Assembly: GCA_011525665.1 (NCBI GenBank)
Contig: WYAU01000043.1
Span: 1-64,000, forward strand
Length of the DNA: 64,000 nucleotides
Source of the DNA: Candidatus Brocadia sp.
GTDB taxonomy: Bacteria > Planctomycetota > Brocadiia > Brocadiales > Brocadiaceae
Direction: 5' to 3'
The position numbers were made by a program, and so were the translations under genes. Within the stretch, counting starts at the first letter, position 1. Each line of letters opens with the position of its first letter. A model generated the notes under the pieces. It did not search any database and was not told the origin of the DNA. It worked only from the letters and a program-made list of their open reading frames with translations. Positions 26,498-35,187 of this stretch are shown here, one piece after another.

Positions 26498-26591
26498 AGG
26501 GTCGCATCTTAAAAGTTAAAATCGCACAATTAATTTACCATTTAAGATGTAACCCTAAAACTTTCTGGCTTAATATTTAAGATACGACCCC
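26498..26591. repeat. AGGGTCGCATCTTAAA inverted repeats (three arms)
   Basis: The arm at 26498-26513 pairs with TTTAAGATGTAACCCT at 26541-26556 (14 of 16 positions) and with TTTAAGATACGACCCC at 26576-26591. A single arm also lies at 4588-4605, immediately before the group II intron fragment. The set resembles REP-type hairpins recognised by REP-associated transposases, remnants of which surround it. Confidence 0.65.
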
Positions 26592-26818
26592 CAAGTCTCC
26601 TCAAGCCTCAATTCCAGGAACACAACACATAATCATTCCCCTTCTTCACTTGAATAACTGAGAATTGAGTATGGTGTCCCCGGAATTCCTGGAGGACTGC
26701 AAGAAATCGTTTATATTGCATTTTAATATCTTTGAACCATTTCTCTATATGCCTTGTTCTTATCGTTTCCATCAAAATGAGAAAGAATAGGCTCTGTACG
26801 TAACCACACTGGTGATAT

Positions 26819-26940
26819 CCGCGGGTTCAAGTTTACAACTTGAACCCATGCTTTATACTGCTTACTGTGCTATCGAATGTATACAGCGCCATTCTCCATA
26901 TAAACTCACGGGTTCAGGTTATAAACCTGAACCCGCCGAA
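26819..26940 (+). repeat. Direct repeat of about 120 bp, copy 2
   Basis: This copy has better-preserved hairpins than copy 1: GGGTTCAAGTTTACAACTTG closing on itself at the left end and GGGTTCAGGTTATAAACC closing at the right end. Confidence 0.9.
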
Positions 26941-27036
26941 AGCATATTTGTTTTTTTGATTTCAATAAACTAATCACTAATCAAGGTGCGACCCCAAGCC
27001 TCCTTCGTAAGTCCTAATTTTCTTTAGGCTGTCATT

Positions 27037-27378
27037 TTATTCAGGAATTTTTGGAATTATTTTAACTTTAAAATCCGCTACTCCCAATTTAGATTTTTTG
27101 ATAGCCGCTATTGGATCATCATCAGGTTCACGTAACGGATGCCAATCAGGACTACTATCTTTATCTTTTTGACATTCAAGTATTCCATATCGTTGGTGCA
27201 AATACCTAACTCTTCCAGATGGATCACACAATTTTATTATCCTATCTGATGGCCCAAGTCTACAAATAACAGCTTTTATAGTAACTGGATTAAACTCATA
27301 ATGAGCTTCAGGGTTTTTAATTTCTTGAAGCTCAAAATTTAATTTTCTTTCTTCTTCCGTTATTTCTATTGGATACAT
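27037..27378 (-). CDS. Small protein of unknown function next to the SIR2 cassette
   Basis: The 113 residues have no signal peptide or membrane segment. The beginning is acidic (YPIEITEEERKLNFEL), the middle has a strand-rich VRYLHQRYGILECQK and the end is PIAAIKKSKLGVADFKVKII. GGAAAGGA lies upstream of the ATG. I do not recognise it. It follows the SIR2-like gene after a 318-bp gap, so membership of the cassette is uncertain. Confidence 0.55.
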   Translation of the reverse strand: MYPIEITEEERKLNFELQEIKNPEAHYEFNPVTIKAVICRLGPSDRIIKLCDPSGRVRYLHQRYGILECQKDKDSSPDWHPLREPDDDPIAAIKKSKLGVADFKVKIIPKIPE

Positions 27379-27696
27379 AAATATAACATCCTTTCCTATT
27401 TTAATTTTTTACGCATTTTTCAACCAACCTCAATTGTTCAGATAACCCCATTCCGTTGACCTTTTTTCAACAGAAAATGTTTTTGTCAACTTACCAATGC
27501 ATTCTGTAAAATCTATAAATCATCATTTGAATAGTTAATTTAAAAGTTACTTTTGGTTTTAGTACAAAACTTGAATTTTATCTTGTGATTGTTACTATTA
27601 AGAGAGGCTGTCAAAAAACAATCTTAATTTTCTTCAAAATATTCGGTCAAATATGATAGTTGTCACCATCCAATTATGATCTATACGTACTTTCTA
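27379..27696. other. AT-rich intergenic region
   Basis: I see no gene, strong hairpin or repeat in these 318 bases. The low GC matches the neighbouring cassette rather than the housekeeping genes. Confidence 0.4.
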
Positions 27697-28965
27697 CTAT
27701 AGTGTAGTTAAAAAACTAATTATTTTATCTCCATGATTTTTTATGGCATCTTTAAATCCACAAAGATATAGGTGTGCACATCCATCTTCAGAAATAATTG
27801 GATTTTGAAATTTACTGGATTTAAAGGGTATAGGATCGCGAAATATTGAAGCTATAAATTTGAGTGTATTATGGTTTGTTGGCCAGCCCATAACTTGAGG
27901 ATCTGTGTGCCAGTTGTCTTTGCCGTTGGGAAAATATGTAATGAGAACCACCCGTCTGTTTGCCCCATGTAGTCTTGTAATTTTTTCTAACAGTGCATTA
28001 AAATGTAAGTCGCCAAAAGAATACCCAGCAATTAGTAAACGCGGACTTTGCATAATAGCTTGTTGTAATGCATAATGATATGAGTTGTACGGATAGTACA
28101 ATAATTTATCTGTCTTCCTCAAACCAGTAATAATAGGACCAACAACAGTTTCTTCCTGTGATTGCGAATTATTAGTGCCTCTGCCAAGCCATGTCTCTTT
28201 TGCACGCTCATAAGTGTCAAATTTATAAATATCCTCAAATGCATCTTCAAATAAATATTTATTTGGGTCTGGATGGTGAGCATAGCCATACAATATACAA
28301 CCGTGAAGATGAAGAACTTTAGAATTGTTTGATGATATAAGCTTTCTGGGATTAAACCTGTATAAACCTTGTCCATCAATTTCTTCATATCCATCTTCAA
28401 TAATTTTGTTACTAACACTTTTCTCTATACTGTAATCATAATTTAATGTTGCTATATCCCATGCACATTCATTAAGCGCATCATTCCAAAAGTTCGCAAA
28501 CCAACGATGCTTATCATTTGAATCAAAACTTTCCATATATTTAAAAATTCGTGTTGCCACTACCTCAAGAATATCTTTTTTTGCTGTTATAAGTTTACCA
28601 ATACTAAGTTCATACTCATCTCGTCCTTTATCTGTGAGCCATTTATCGCAATTAAGCGTTATGAATGCTCCCAATGGAGGTTTATATTGTTTACCAATAA
28701 TATGTTTTTGCCGTCCTCTAAAATAAGAACTTATCATTTCTAAAGCATGGAATATTTCTTCAAAGTTGCAAACATCCGGATTATAATAAGAATCCAATCG
28801 CTTGATAATCTCTTCTACAAATTCAAAAGTGGATTCTCTCATTTGTTTTGTAAGAAAGTCTGAAGACTGTGGTTTAATCTTACGAACTAAATCAGTCAAT
28901 TCTTTTGTTAAAGGCCCACCAATATCTAGACATGCACCGGCACCTAAAAAAGCTGTTACTCTCAT
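27697..28965 (-). CDS. SIR2-like (probable NAD+-hydrolysing) effector
   Basis: The ATG at 28965 has AGGA upstream and is preferred to one nine bases earlier. Numbered from the longer start, residues 8-15 read AFLGAGAC followed by GGP, the SIR2 NAD-binding GAG loop. TLNYD (176-180) takes the place of the sirtuin TQNxD, and LHLHGC (221-226) carries the catalytic-type His. RLLIAGYSFGDLHFNALLEK (from 312) closes the fold. No sirtuin zinc-binding Cys quartet is seen, so it is of the SIR2_2/SIR2-like group, whose members in phage-defence systems deplete NAD+. The region after about 340 has no recognisable domain. It lies 26 bp after the nuclease/membrane gene and is probably co-transcribed with it. 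Confidence 0.75.
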   Translation of the reverse strand: MRVTAFLGAGACLDIGGPLTKELTDLVRKIKPQSSDFLTKQMRESTFEFVEEIIKRLDSYYNPDVCNFEEIFHALEMISSYFRGRQKHIIGKQYKPPLGAFITLNCDKWLTDKGRDEYELSIGKLITAKKDILEVVATRIFKYMESFDSNDKHRWFANFWNDALNECAWDIATLNYDYSIEKSVSNKIIEDGYEEIDGQGLYRFNPRKLISSNNSKVLHLHGCILYGYAHHPDPNKYLFEDAFEDIYKFDTYERAKETWLGRGTNNSQSQEETVVGPIITGLRKTDKLLYYPYNSYHYALQQAIMQSPRLLIAGYSFGDLHFNALLEKITRLHGANRRVVLITYFPNGKDNWHTDPQVMGWPTNHNTLKFIASIFRDPIPFKSSKFQNPIISEDGCAHLYLCGFKDAIKNHGDKIISFLTTL

Positions 28966-29000
28966 AAAAATCATCCTATAAAATTATTTCATAAACGAAA

Positions 29001-30140
29001 TTATTCGTGTAATTTTTCACAAATATTTTTCATTTCATCATTACACGCTTTATTTGCATCTTCCAATTGTTTATATATTTTATGCGAATCTTGCATTTCT
29101 CTTAACCAATCCGCAAAATACCTTTGACATCCGTAACTATTAACGACAAAATTAATATATGATTCTTGCACGTCGGTACATAACGAAATATCTTGTAATA
29201 TTTCTTTATAAGCCCCTTTTCCAAATGCTGGAGCTATAAGTTTGTCTAACCCATATCCTACTAATATTAATACAGGGATTGTTATCGGAGCGCCAATTCC
29301 AGCGGGTATCGCTATCGATTGTATAACAACATTTATTCCTGCAATTGCACCGCCTGACGTTGCTCCATAAGCTGAATCTTTTAAAACTTCTTTCCAAAAC
29401 TCATCTCCGGTAATTTCTCCATTTTTCCATCGCTTATAATTTGTGAATGTACTCACAGTGGCTTGAACAACTGCACCTATAACAACGCCATATCCAACTT
29501 CTTTTAAGACACCAGGAATAGTATACCCTGCCGACACAGTTCCTGATTTAGCCATACTAACTCGTTCCTGAGTAGCTTTTGCAAGTTGCTTATCAGAAAT
29601 ATGATCAATTGGATTAGCAATTCCTGCCTTTCGTGCTTCAATAGCAAGTTTTTCATTAGCAACAATTTTATGACCAGGATATTTGTCTTCTAATGTTCTT
29701 AAAACACTGTTGATAGAATTATCTGTCGTGGCAGTTTTTACCTGCACAGGCGTCTCAGAACCAGAGGCTAAATGGCGTATGTATGCATCCGCTTTTCCAG
29801 TTACATTCTTTGATAATTTTGCTGTCTTCCATTTATCAAATGGTATATGAAAACCTTGGTTCTGAGAATTGTTATTAAACATTCGAATAAAATCCCATTC
29901 AGCGCCTTTTCCCTGAATCAACTTTTCCCCATACGTTGGGTGTCTGTTTAGCCAATTAGATAAACCTTCATTAAATACCTTTGGGTAAGAATTTTTCATC
30001 CACTTCCAGTATTCAACATTATCAACATATTTATAGCCTTGATTAAAAATCAATTTTGAACCACCTACTCCTGCTACTTTTTCTATAAAATCTTTAAATT
30101 CTTCAGGTTTTATCTTGTCTATATTCATTGTTTTATCCAT
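29001..30140 (-). CDS. PD-(D/E)XK-like nuclease domain fused to a glycine-rich membrane region
   Basis: AAGGAG lies upstream of the ATG. Residues about 70-140 carry Glu81 (GAEWDFIRMF), Asp118 (GKADAYIR) and Gln133-Val-Lys135 (VQVKTAT). This order and spacing fit a restriction-endonuclease-like E-D-(Q/E)xK active site. Residues about 205-305 are hydrophobic and glycine-rich (GYGVVIGAVVQA, GATSGGAIAGINVVI, ITIPVLILVGYGL), suggesting membrane insertion. The C-terminus is helical. I do not recognise a named family; the nuclease call rests on these few residues. The combination of nuclease-like and membrane-active parts suggests an effector. It sits between the propeller protein and the SIR2-like protein with gaps of 52 and 26 bp. 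Confidence 0.55.
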   Translation of the reverse strand: MDKTMNIDKIKPEEFKDFIEKVAGVGGSKLIFNQGYKYVDNVEYWKWMKNSYPKVFNEGLSNWLNRHPTYGEKLIQGKGAEWDFIRMFNNNSQNQGFHIPFDKWKTAKLSKNVTGKADAYIRHLASGSETPVQVKTATTDNSINSVLRTLEDKYPGHKIVANEKLAIEARKAGIANPIDHISDKQLAKATQERVSMAKSGTVSAGYTIPGVLKEVGYGVVIGAVVQATVSTFTNYKRWKNGEITGDEFWKEVLKDSAYGATSGGAIAGINVVIQSIAIPAGIGAPITIPVLILVGYGLDKLIAPAFGKGAYKEILQDISLCTDVQESYINFVVNSYGCQRYFADWLREMQDSHKIYKQLEDANKACNDEMKNICEKLHE

Positions 30141-30192
30141 TAATATTCTCCTTTTCTTTCTTAACCAATAAAACGTTTATAAAGGGTATCTC

Positions 30193-32428
30193 TTATAATG
30201 TTGCAATTCTTAATGCACGTAATTCACCTGGTAAAGACAAATACACTTCATCGCCAGATGCCTTCATATCGTAAATATCTTTATCAACTTCATATACTCC
30301 AAGACGTTCACCTGTTTCAGGATTTACGCAATAAATTTTCCTATCTGAGGAAGCAAAAAATATTTTATTTTTATACAAAAAGCACTGTCCTCTTATTGGC
30401 CCATCTGACTTATGCTTCCACCTCAATTTTCCATCCTCACTTACGGCATAAAAGAATGAATCTTCCGAACCAAAGAATATGGTTCTGTGTTCTTTATTTT
30501 TGTCCTCGTTAATAACGGGACTTTGAATAAGCGGTCCCCCCTGTCTTAAAGGCCCATAATTTTTTTATATGATGACTATAGTCTAGATTCCTATGCATAA
30601 AAGAAGCAGAATTTACCTTTATACCAAATTTTGTGGCAATGTAATCCGCATTTGCACGCCAAAATGAATAATGCGCAATAGCGTATAATTTTCCATCATT
30701 ACAGGTAAAATAATATACACTTTCGTTTTTCAGATCGTCGGTTGTAGGAAGCAACCCCTTCCATATTGTAGATTCTATTTTTGCCGGTTTATAGCATACA
30801 TTTCCTTCGACCAATAACTCAAATTTTGTTTTTTTATTAAAAGGATGAGGCGAAAAAAGAACCTTATCTCCACAAGACACGATATCAATTCCATTGGAAT
30901 GGATATATAAAACGCGCACTGTCCCTGTTTCTCCACTATTGATTGCCTCGCAGGTATGACCTTTTTCTGCAGGTTTATTCACGGTCGACTTCTTTGCCCA
31001 AGACGTTGCATTAGAAATATTTGGATAACGATAAAAAGTTTTACTTGTACAGCCTATAAAAAGATCTTGGCCATAAATATATGGTTCGGTAAAAGAATTA
31101 TTACTGCCAAAAAAATCATTCCATACACATTCGTTTATTTCTAAATTATAGCTATATAGATAAGCATTATCTGTGTATAATAATAAATGTTTAAGTTCAA
31201 GAACAGATGGTCTTGTATCATACATCCGTCCTTCTTTGCCATCATAGTTAATTGGCAAAAACCTTTCCTCTGTACCATTGTTTTTGTGCAGTCTATAGAG
31301 GGTTTTCGGCACAATAAAACTAATATGTTTTTCTGTAATTTCCATATTACTGCATATGTTCCCATTGAAGGGATAACGCCACAATTTATCAAATAAACTT
31401 TTCCCGTGGATGTTAATTCCTGTTAAATTGCTAGTAGCTATTGGACTTTGAATAGTTCCTGTTAGACTCTCTCCTTTATTTTCTCTTTCAAGATATTTGT
31501 TTGTGATAACATCAACATCTGTTAAGCTCCTTACAATATCTTCAACATGCAATTCTTCATCTATCATAATACCCTTGTCTTGAAGTTCACTTAGTATAAA
31601 TTTATTAAAGTCAACTAGCTTTTTCTTATAATCAGGAAGAGCGACAAAATTTATTAGACATCCTATTCCCCTTAATATTGGGTTGTAGGGATCATACAAC
31701 GCAGCGCCAAATCTATCTTTCAGCTTGATTGCACAATTATTTGTAATCTGCTTCTGTAAATTATAAAGGAATGTTTTTAAGGTTAGAGACGGCTTAAGTA
31801 TTTTATCTTGTAAAGATTTGGCTAACAAAAAACGTTTCTTGTCGTCCATGCAGGTCTTTGTTTCAAAAACATCGTCTATTATCTTCAAAACCGCATATTC
31901 TGAAGGGTATTCATCGTAGTATCCCTTATCAATCAATTGTATAATTTGTGCAAAATCCAAGTCATTTCCGACATGATACATTTTATCGATCAACGATTTA
32001 AATGTTGTTATGACTGTTTCCTGAAATACACCAAGGTCGTAACGTATACCAATTATTTTGTGATGAATATCCTTTACGGCCTCCGCTAATATAATATCTC
32101 TCGATACAGCCAAGTTCATCATATATATCGCTATTTTCTGCACTTTTAGCAGGTTTGTTTGATTTTCCTGTGCCAATGCTTTATTCTTACCAGTAATTGT
32201 TTTCCAAATTCGACTATAGAATCTTTGACTTCTGATATTTTCTAAATTTCGCTCTGAAATAGTTAGTAAAGACAAGGCATCTTGCACCATATCAGTGATT
32301 TTCCCTTTATCATTACCGAACTCCTCAAAAATCTTTTTCGCATAGTCCTGCAAGGACTCGTACTCATCGTCTTCGAAACACCTTGTTCCTATATTAGTAT
32401 CGATGGACTTCATATCTAACGCTTGCAT
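30193..32428 (-). CDS. Helical plus PQQ-like propeller protein, split by a G6 frameshift
   Basis: The start at 32428 has GAGGAG upstream. Residues 1-330 are predicted helical (for example [18 protein letters not shown], then [20 protein letters not shown]), with no known domain I can name. From about residue 350 strand-rich repeats typical of PQQ/WD-like propellers begin. The first frame ends at 30509 with [14 protein letters not shown]. If one base of a GGGGGG tract (30536-30541) is skipped, the other frame continues [47 protein letters not shown] and ends at 30193. The full product is about 750 residues. The propeller would be a sensor or scaffold; the function is unknown. The frameshift may be programmed, phase-variable or an error. 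Confidence 0.6.
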
Positions 32429-32494
32429 TATATCTCCTCTCTTATTGTACGTTTTTCCCCTATAAACTACACACATCGTTCAAATATTGCTAAA

Positions 32495-32587
32495 TTATTT
32501 TTTCATTATACGACTACCATTACAGGATGGACATACTTCGTTCGTGTATCTACGACCGTCACACACGCCACAATCACGAGCAGCCAT
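32495..32587 (-). CDS. 30-residue zinc-ribbon microprotein
   Basis: A short minus-strand frame encodes MAARDCGVCDGRRYTNEVCP, then SCNGSRIMKK and a stop. Four Cys form two CxxC knuckles (Cys6/9 and Cys19/22), the second with the CPSCNG pattern of DnaJ-type zinc fingers. AAGGGG lies upstream of the ATG. It is 66 bp ahead of the propeller gene in the same direction and would head that operon. Its size makes it easy to miss; the four-Cys pattern is the main support. Confidence 0.6.
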   Translation of the reverse strand: MAARDCGVCDGRRYTNEVCPSCNGSRIMKK

Positions 32588-32631
32588 ATTTAACCCCTTT
32601 CATTGAAAAAGTAAAAATAATTTTTTTTGCA

Positions 32632-32820
32632 TCTGAAGAAAGCAGGAAAGGCAGGAAAAAAGATTTTATTTTACACAGGGACTTAAGAAATAGGGAAATC
32701 AAAAAATGTACGGGTGTATTGCAATACGCCCCTACCGGTTTTATTTTCCTGCCATTCTTGCTTTCCTCAGATGGTTTTAAGTCCTTTTTCTCTTTCCCGC
32801 CGTTCCTGTTTTCCTCAGCG
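32632..32820. repeat. Long-hairpin repeat family, copy A
   Basis: The left arm GAAGAAAGCAGGAAAGGCAG pairs with two successive right arms, TTTCCTGCCATTCTTGC and the later CCGCCGTTCCTG, each ending TTTCCTCAG. A central GGGTGTATTGCAATACGCCC hairpin lies between. Copies B and C are at 33256 and 34379. The outer arm closes over the 3' end of the GxxExxY gene. Confidence 0.75.
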
Positions 32821-33210
32821 ATGTTGTTCTGTACAAATCACCCTCTTTATCTCCAAAGTTGGCTTAGCGAAATTTAATATCAAACCGTGTCTTTGGTTTA
32901 CTGCCCTTAAATAGGAACGTACAATTGCAAAATGTTCATTTGTTATTTCCTTTATGGCCTTTAGTTCAACCACGAATTTCTCAAAGACAAACATATCCAA
33001 CCGATGTTTACCTACTTCTTTTCCGTTGTAAAATACGGACGTCTCCCACTGTCTTTTGTAAGGAATGCCACGGGACTCAAACTCTAATGAAAGCGCATTT
33101 TCGTAAATAGTTTCAAGAAAGCCAGGGCACAGAACCTTGTGAACTTCTATTGTCGATGAAATTATTTTTTCCGTCTCTTCTGCAAATTCCAGATCAATAT
33201 TTTCTGCCAT
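32815..33210 (-). CDS. GxxExxY family protein
   Basis: The 131 residues contain the family hallmark in CPGFLETIYENALSLEFESR (G-x-x-E-x-x-Y) and then VELKAIKEITNEHFAIVRSY near the C-terminus. The latter resembles a PD-(D/E)XK-type core (ELKA) and suggests a nuclease-like fold, though activity is unproven. The gene is flanked on both sides by copies of the same long-hairpin repeat (A and B). Its last codons lie within copy A. Confidence 0.85.
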   Translation of the reverse strand: MAENIDLEFAEETEKIISSTIEVHKVLCPGFLETIYENALSLEFESRGIPYKRQWETSVFYNGKEVGKHRLDMFVFEKFVVELKAIKEITNEHFAIVRSYLRAVNQRHGLILNFAKPTLEIKRVICTEQHR

Positions 33211-33255
33211 TTATTTTCCTCGGTAAAAAATTCGTTAAATGGATAAATTATCATG

Positions 33256-33354
33256 GAACATCTGAGGAAGGCAGGAAGATCAGGAAATATAGGGGGCGTA
33301 TAACAATACATCCCTACTGATTTTTTTCCTGCCTCTCCTGCTTTCCTTAGCCGA
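33256..33354. repeat. Long-hairpin repeat family, copy B
   Basis: CTGAGGAAGGCAGGAAGATC and GGAAATATAG on the left pair with TTTCCTGCCTCTCC and TGCTTTCCTTAG on the right around a GGGGCGTATAACAATACATCCC core. It has a single right arm, unlike copies A and C. Confidence 0.75.
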
Positions 33355-33358
33355 AGAA

Positions 33359-33973
33359 TTAAAAAGAAAGACCCGGTTCCATTGATACGTCCTTTTTTGA
33401 CACAATCGCCCCAACATCATTGATGATGTCTCCCAATGTCCCTGCCAGCTTCAGTTTAATCGTGACCCTGCCCTCCTCGCATTTCAGGTATTGTATGGTG
33501 AGGTATTTCAGGAACGGGCTGTTCAGTATCTTGTTGTTTCTGAGTGAAGGTATTTCGTTCAGGTGGCAGGTGACCAGTCTTGTGTCATCAGCGTCTTTTG
33601 AGATTTTAATGAATGGATATTTTATAGGAAGCGCAAGTAATGCCGGTTTCAGGTAAAATGGCTTGAGGTCTAAGAGTTTGATGATTACCGCCTTCGTATT
33701 TTTACGAAAATCGCACGAATCATACGCACAGGTGATCTCGATCTTCTTTGCTATCGGTACGAGGTCTACCGCTTTATAAACAAGATGCCCATCGTGCAAT
33801 TCGACCGAGTGGTTTTGTGTGAATTCGCTGATGCAGTCATTGATAAAACCTTCCGTCAGCGTGATTTCACCATCTGTAAGCTTTTTGATTTCCTGTACTA
33901 CCCAGTCCTTCGCCTTGCCTACACTGCCCAACTTCTCTTTTGCAATATCTACGACTTTCCTGATCTTACTCAT
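33359..33973 (-). CDS. Cytosolic protein of unknown function between hairpin repeats
   Basis: The ATG at 33973 has AAGGAGGG upstream. The 204-residue product begins SKIRKVVDIAKEKLGSVGKA, has a helical N-terminal third and a strand-rich C-terminal two thirds (VELHDGHLVYKAVDLVP, GRVTIKLKLAGTLGD). There is no signal peptide or membrane segment. I do not recognise the family. It is bracketed by hairpin copies B and C. Confidence 0.6.
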   Translation of the reverse strand: MSKIRKVVDIAKEKLGSVGKAKDWVVQEIKKLTDGEITLTEGFINDCISEFTQNHSVELHDGHLVYKAVDLVPIAKKIEITCAYDSCDFRKNTKAVIIKLLDLKPFYLKPALLALPIKYPFIKISKDADDTRLVTCHLNEIPSLRNNKILNSPFLKYLTIQYLKCEEGRVTIKLKLAGTLGDIINDVGAIVSKKDVSMEPGLSF

Positions 33974-34048
33974 CAAAAAACCCTCCTTCATATGTATAGT
34001 ATCCTATAAAAAATATTTGACGTATTTAGCAAAAATATGAGCAAAATT

Positions 34049-34081
34049 AACCCTGTCAGGGTTTAAAACCCTGACAGGGTT
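34049..34081. repeat. AACCCTGTCAGGGTT palindrome
   Basis: AACCCTGTCAGGGTTT is followed directly by its near-exact reverse complement, giving a 33-base hairpin in which each arm is itself a palindrome. It lies upstream of the gene at 33973 and could be a regulatory or REP-like element. Confidence 0.75.
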
Positions 34082-34378
34082 GACTCACAAATTTTGTGCT
34101 TCGGATTTTTCTTTTCCGACTCGTTCGGGTTAGGAATATTCATTTTATTTATGCTTTTTTGCTGGTAGTAGCATGCATAAAATCCCCCTTAGACTTCGTC
34201 GTGAGCTCAGTCGAACGAAAAGGGGGAACAGGGGGTTGTAAAAACTCAGGAAAACACAACCCCCCTAAATCCCCCCTTATTAAGGGGGACTTAATGGGAC
34301 TTACCCGAAAAACCCCTTTTCGCTGAACTATTTGTCCAATTATCGATTTTGTTAAAAAGCACACTTCTACTGCCTTTC

Positions 34379-34518
34379 GCATCTGAGGAAGGCAGGAAGG
34401 ACAGGAAATGTACGGGCGTATGCTATACGCCCCTACCGAATTTCTTTTCCTGCTGTTCATGTCTTCCTTAGATCTTCTACCCTTTTTTTTCTTTCCTGCC
34501 ATTCCTGCTTTCCTCAGC
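34379..34518. repeat. Long-hairpin repeat family, copy C
   Basis: The left arm CTGAGGAAGGCAGGAAGGAC is followed by the core GGGCGTATGCTATACGCCCC, a first right arm with TTTTCCTGC and CTTCCTTAG, and a second right arm TTTCCTGCCATTCCTGC with CTTTCCTCAG. The doubled right arm is shared with copy A. A 34175-34310 block of CCCCCTTA/TAAGGGGG repeats lies just before it. Confidence 0.75.
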
Positions 34519-34565
34519 TAATTTTGATATTTCCGCTTCGCCTGACCCAGCCTACTCTTTGAAGT

Positions 34566-34727
34566 TTAAAACGGCACTGCTTCCAGTCTGTTTTTCAATT
34601 TTCCTATCCACGTATCTTCATCTATTTCAATCTGATTTGAAGGGTCGAAGGAATTCAGAAATCCTGCAATCTCCTCATTACACTTTACGCAGTGATATAA
34701 TTTCCCTCGCACATTGAGCCATGACAT
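34566..34727 (-). CDS. Small CxxC protein of unknown function
   Basis: A 53-codon minus-strand frame encodes MSWLNVRGKLYHCVKCNEEI, then an acidic IEIDEDTWIGKLKNRL and a stop. One CxxC knuckle could bind metal in a dimer. It lies 10 bp downstream of the secreted coiled-coil protein gene in the same direction, which supports it. No ribosome-binding site better than moderate is visible. Confidence 0.5.
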   Translation of the reverse strand: MSWLNVRGKLYHCVKCNEEIAGFLNSFDPSNQIEIDEDTWIGKLKNRLEAVPF

Positions 34728-34737
34728 AATTGGTTTC

Positions 34738-35139
34738 CTATTGGTGGTTGTTGCTGTTTAACGATGCATCCAGAAATGCAGCCTCAATCTTTTTTAAAAT
34801 ATCCAGTATCTTACCGCGCTTTGTTGTTTTTTGTGTCTCTCGTGCTTCCTGAGTTTTTTGTGTTTGTAGAGTTTCCTGGGTTCGTTTCGTCTGCCGGGTA
34901 GTCGTACCGCTTAAAAGTTTTTGTGTCTCTACAGCAGAGGATTTTGCAGAATAATACACTTCGGCTGCCTTAGACATCGTATTTGATATGGCGTCTGTCT
35001 GTTCTTTTGACACGGAACTGTTTATTGCATCGTTTACAACCCCATTGATTACCGGCTCAAAACCGCTCCGGGCAAGAATTGTATTCATATGGCAGGTAGA
35101 AAGGAATAACGTTACTGTGAACAGATACATTTTGTTCAT
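34738..35139 (-). CDS. Small exported coiled-coil protein
   Basis: The protein has an N-terminal signal peptide (about 20 residues: NKMYLFTVTLFLSTCHM). A short region SGFEPVINGVVNDAINSSV follows, then a Gln/Thr-rich repetitive stretch with tandem TQxTQETxxTQKT units, and a basic amphipathic C-terminus (ILDILKKIEAAFL). A lipobox is not clear. It is not a recognised family. Low complexity suggests a fast-evolving surface or scaffold protein. Confidence 0.5.
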   Translation of the reverse strand: MNKMYLFTVTLFLSTCHMNTILARSGFEPVINGVVNDAINSSVSKEQTDAISNTMSKAAEVYYSAKSSAVETQKLLSGTTTRQTKRTQETLQTQKTQEARETQKTTKRGKILDILKKIEAAFLDASLNSNNHQ

Positions 35140-35187
35140 ATCAATGATTCTTCTCAATAATCACTGTTAATCTCTTCTTTGTATTGA

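Larger units (their letters stand above)
26364..27036. other. Non-coding region with three-armed inverted repeat
   Basis: No gene is supported in these 673 bases. It holds copy 2 of the 120-bp repeat and the AGGGTCGCATCTTAAA inverted repeats; the segment 26592-26818 shows nothing recognisable. Near 26980 the motif CAAGGTGCGACCCC, seen at the transposase ends, recurs. Confidence 0.5.

Noticed and set aside
27697-28965. Assignment of the SIR2-like gene to Thoeris or another named system
   Set aside because: No TIR-domain, Argonaute or other named partner gene is adjacent, so only the domain-level call is supported.
34149-34502. 117-codon open frame on the minus strand
   Set aside because: It reads entirely through palindromic repeats (34175-34310 and copy C).
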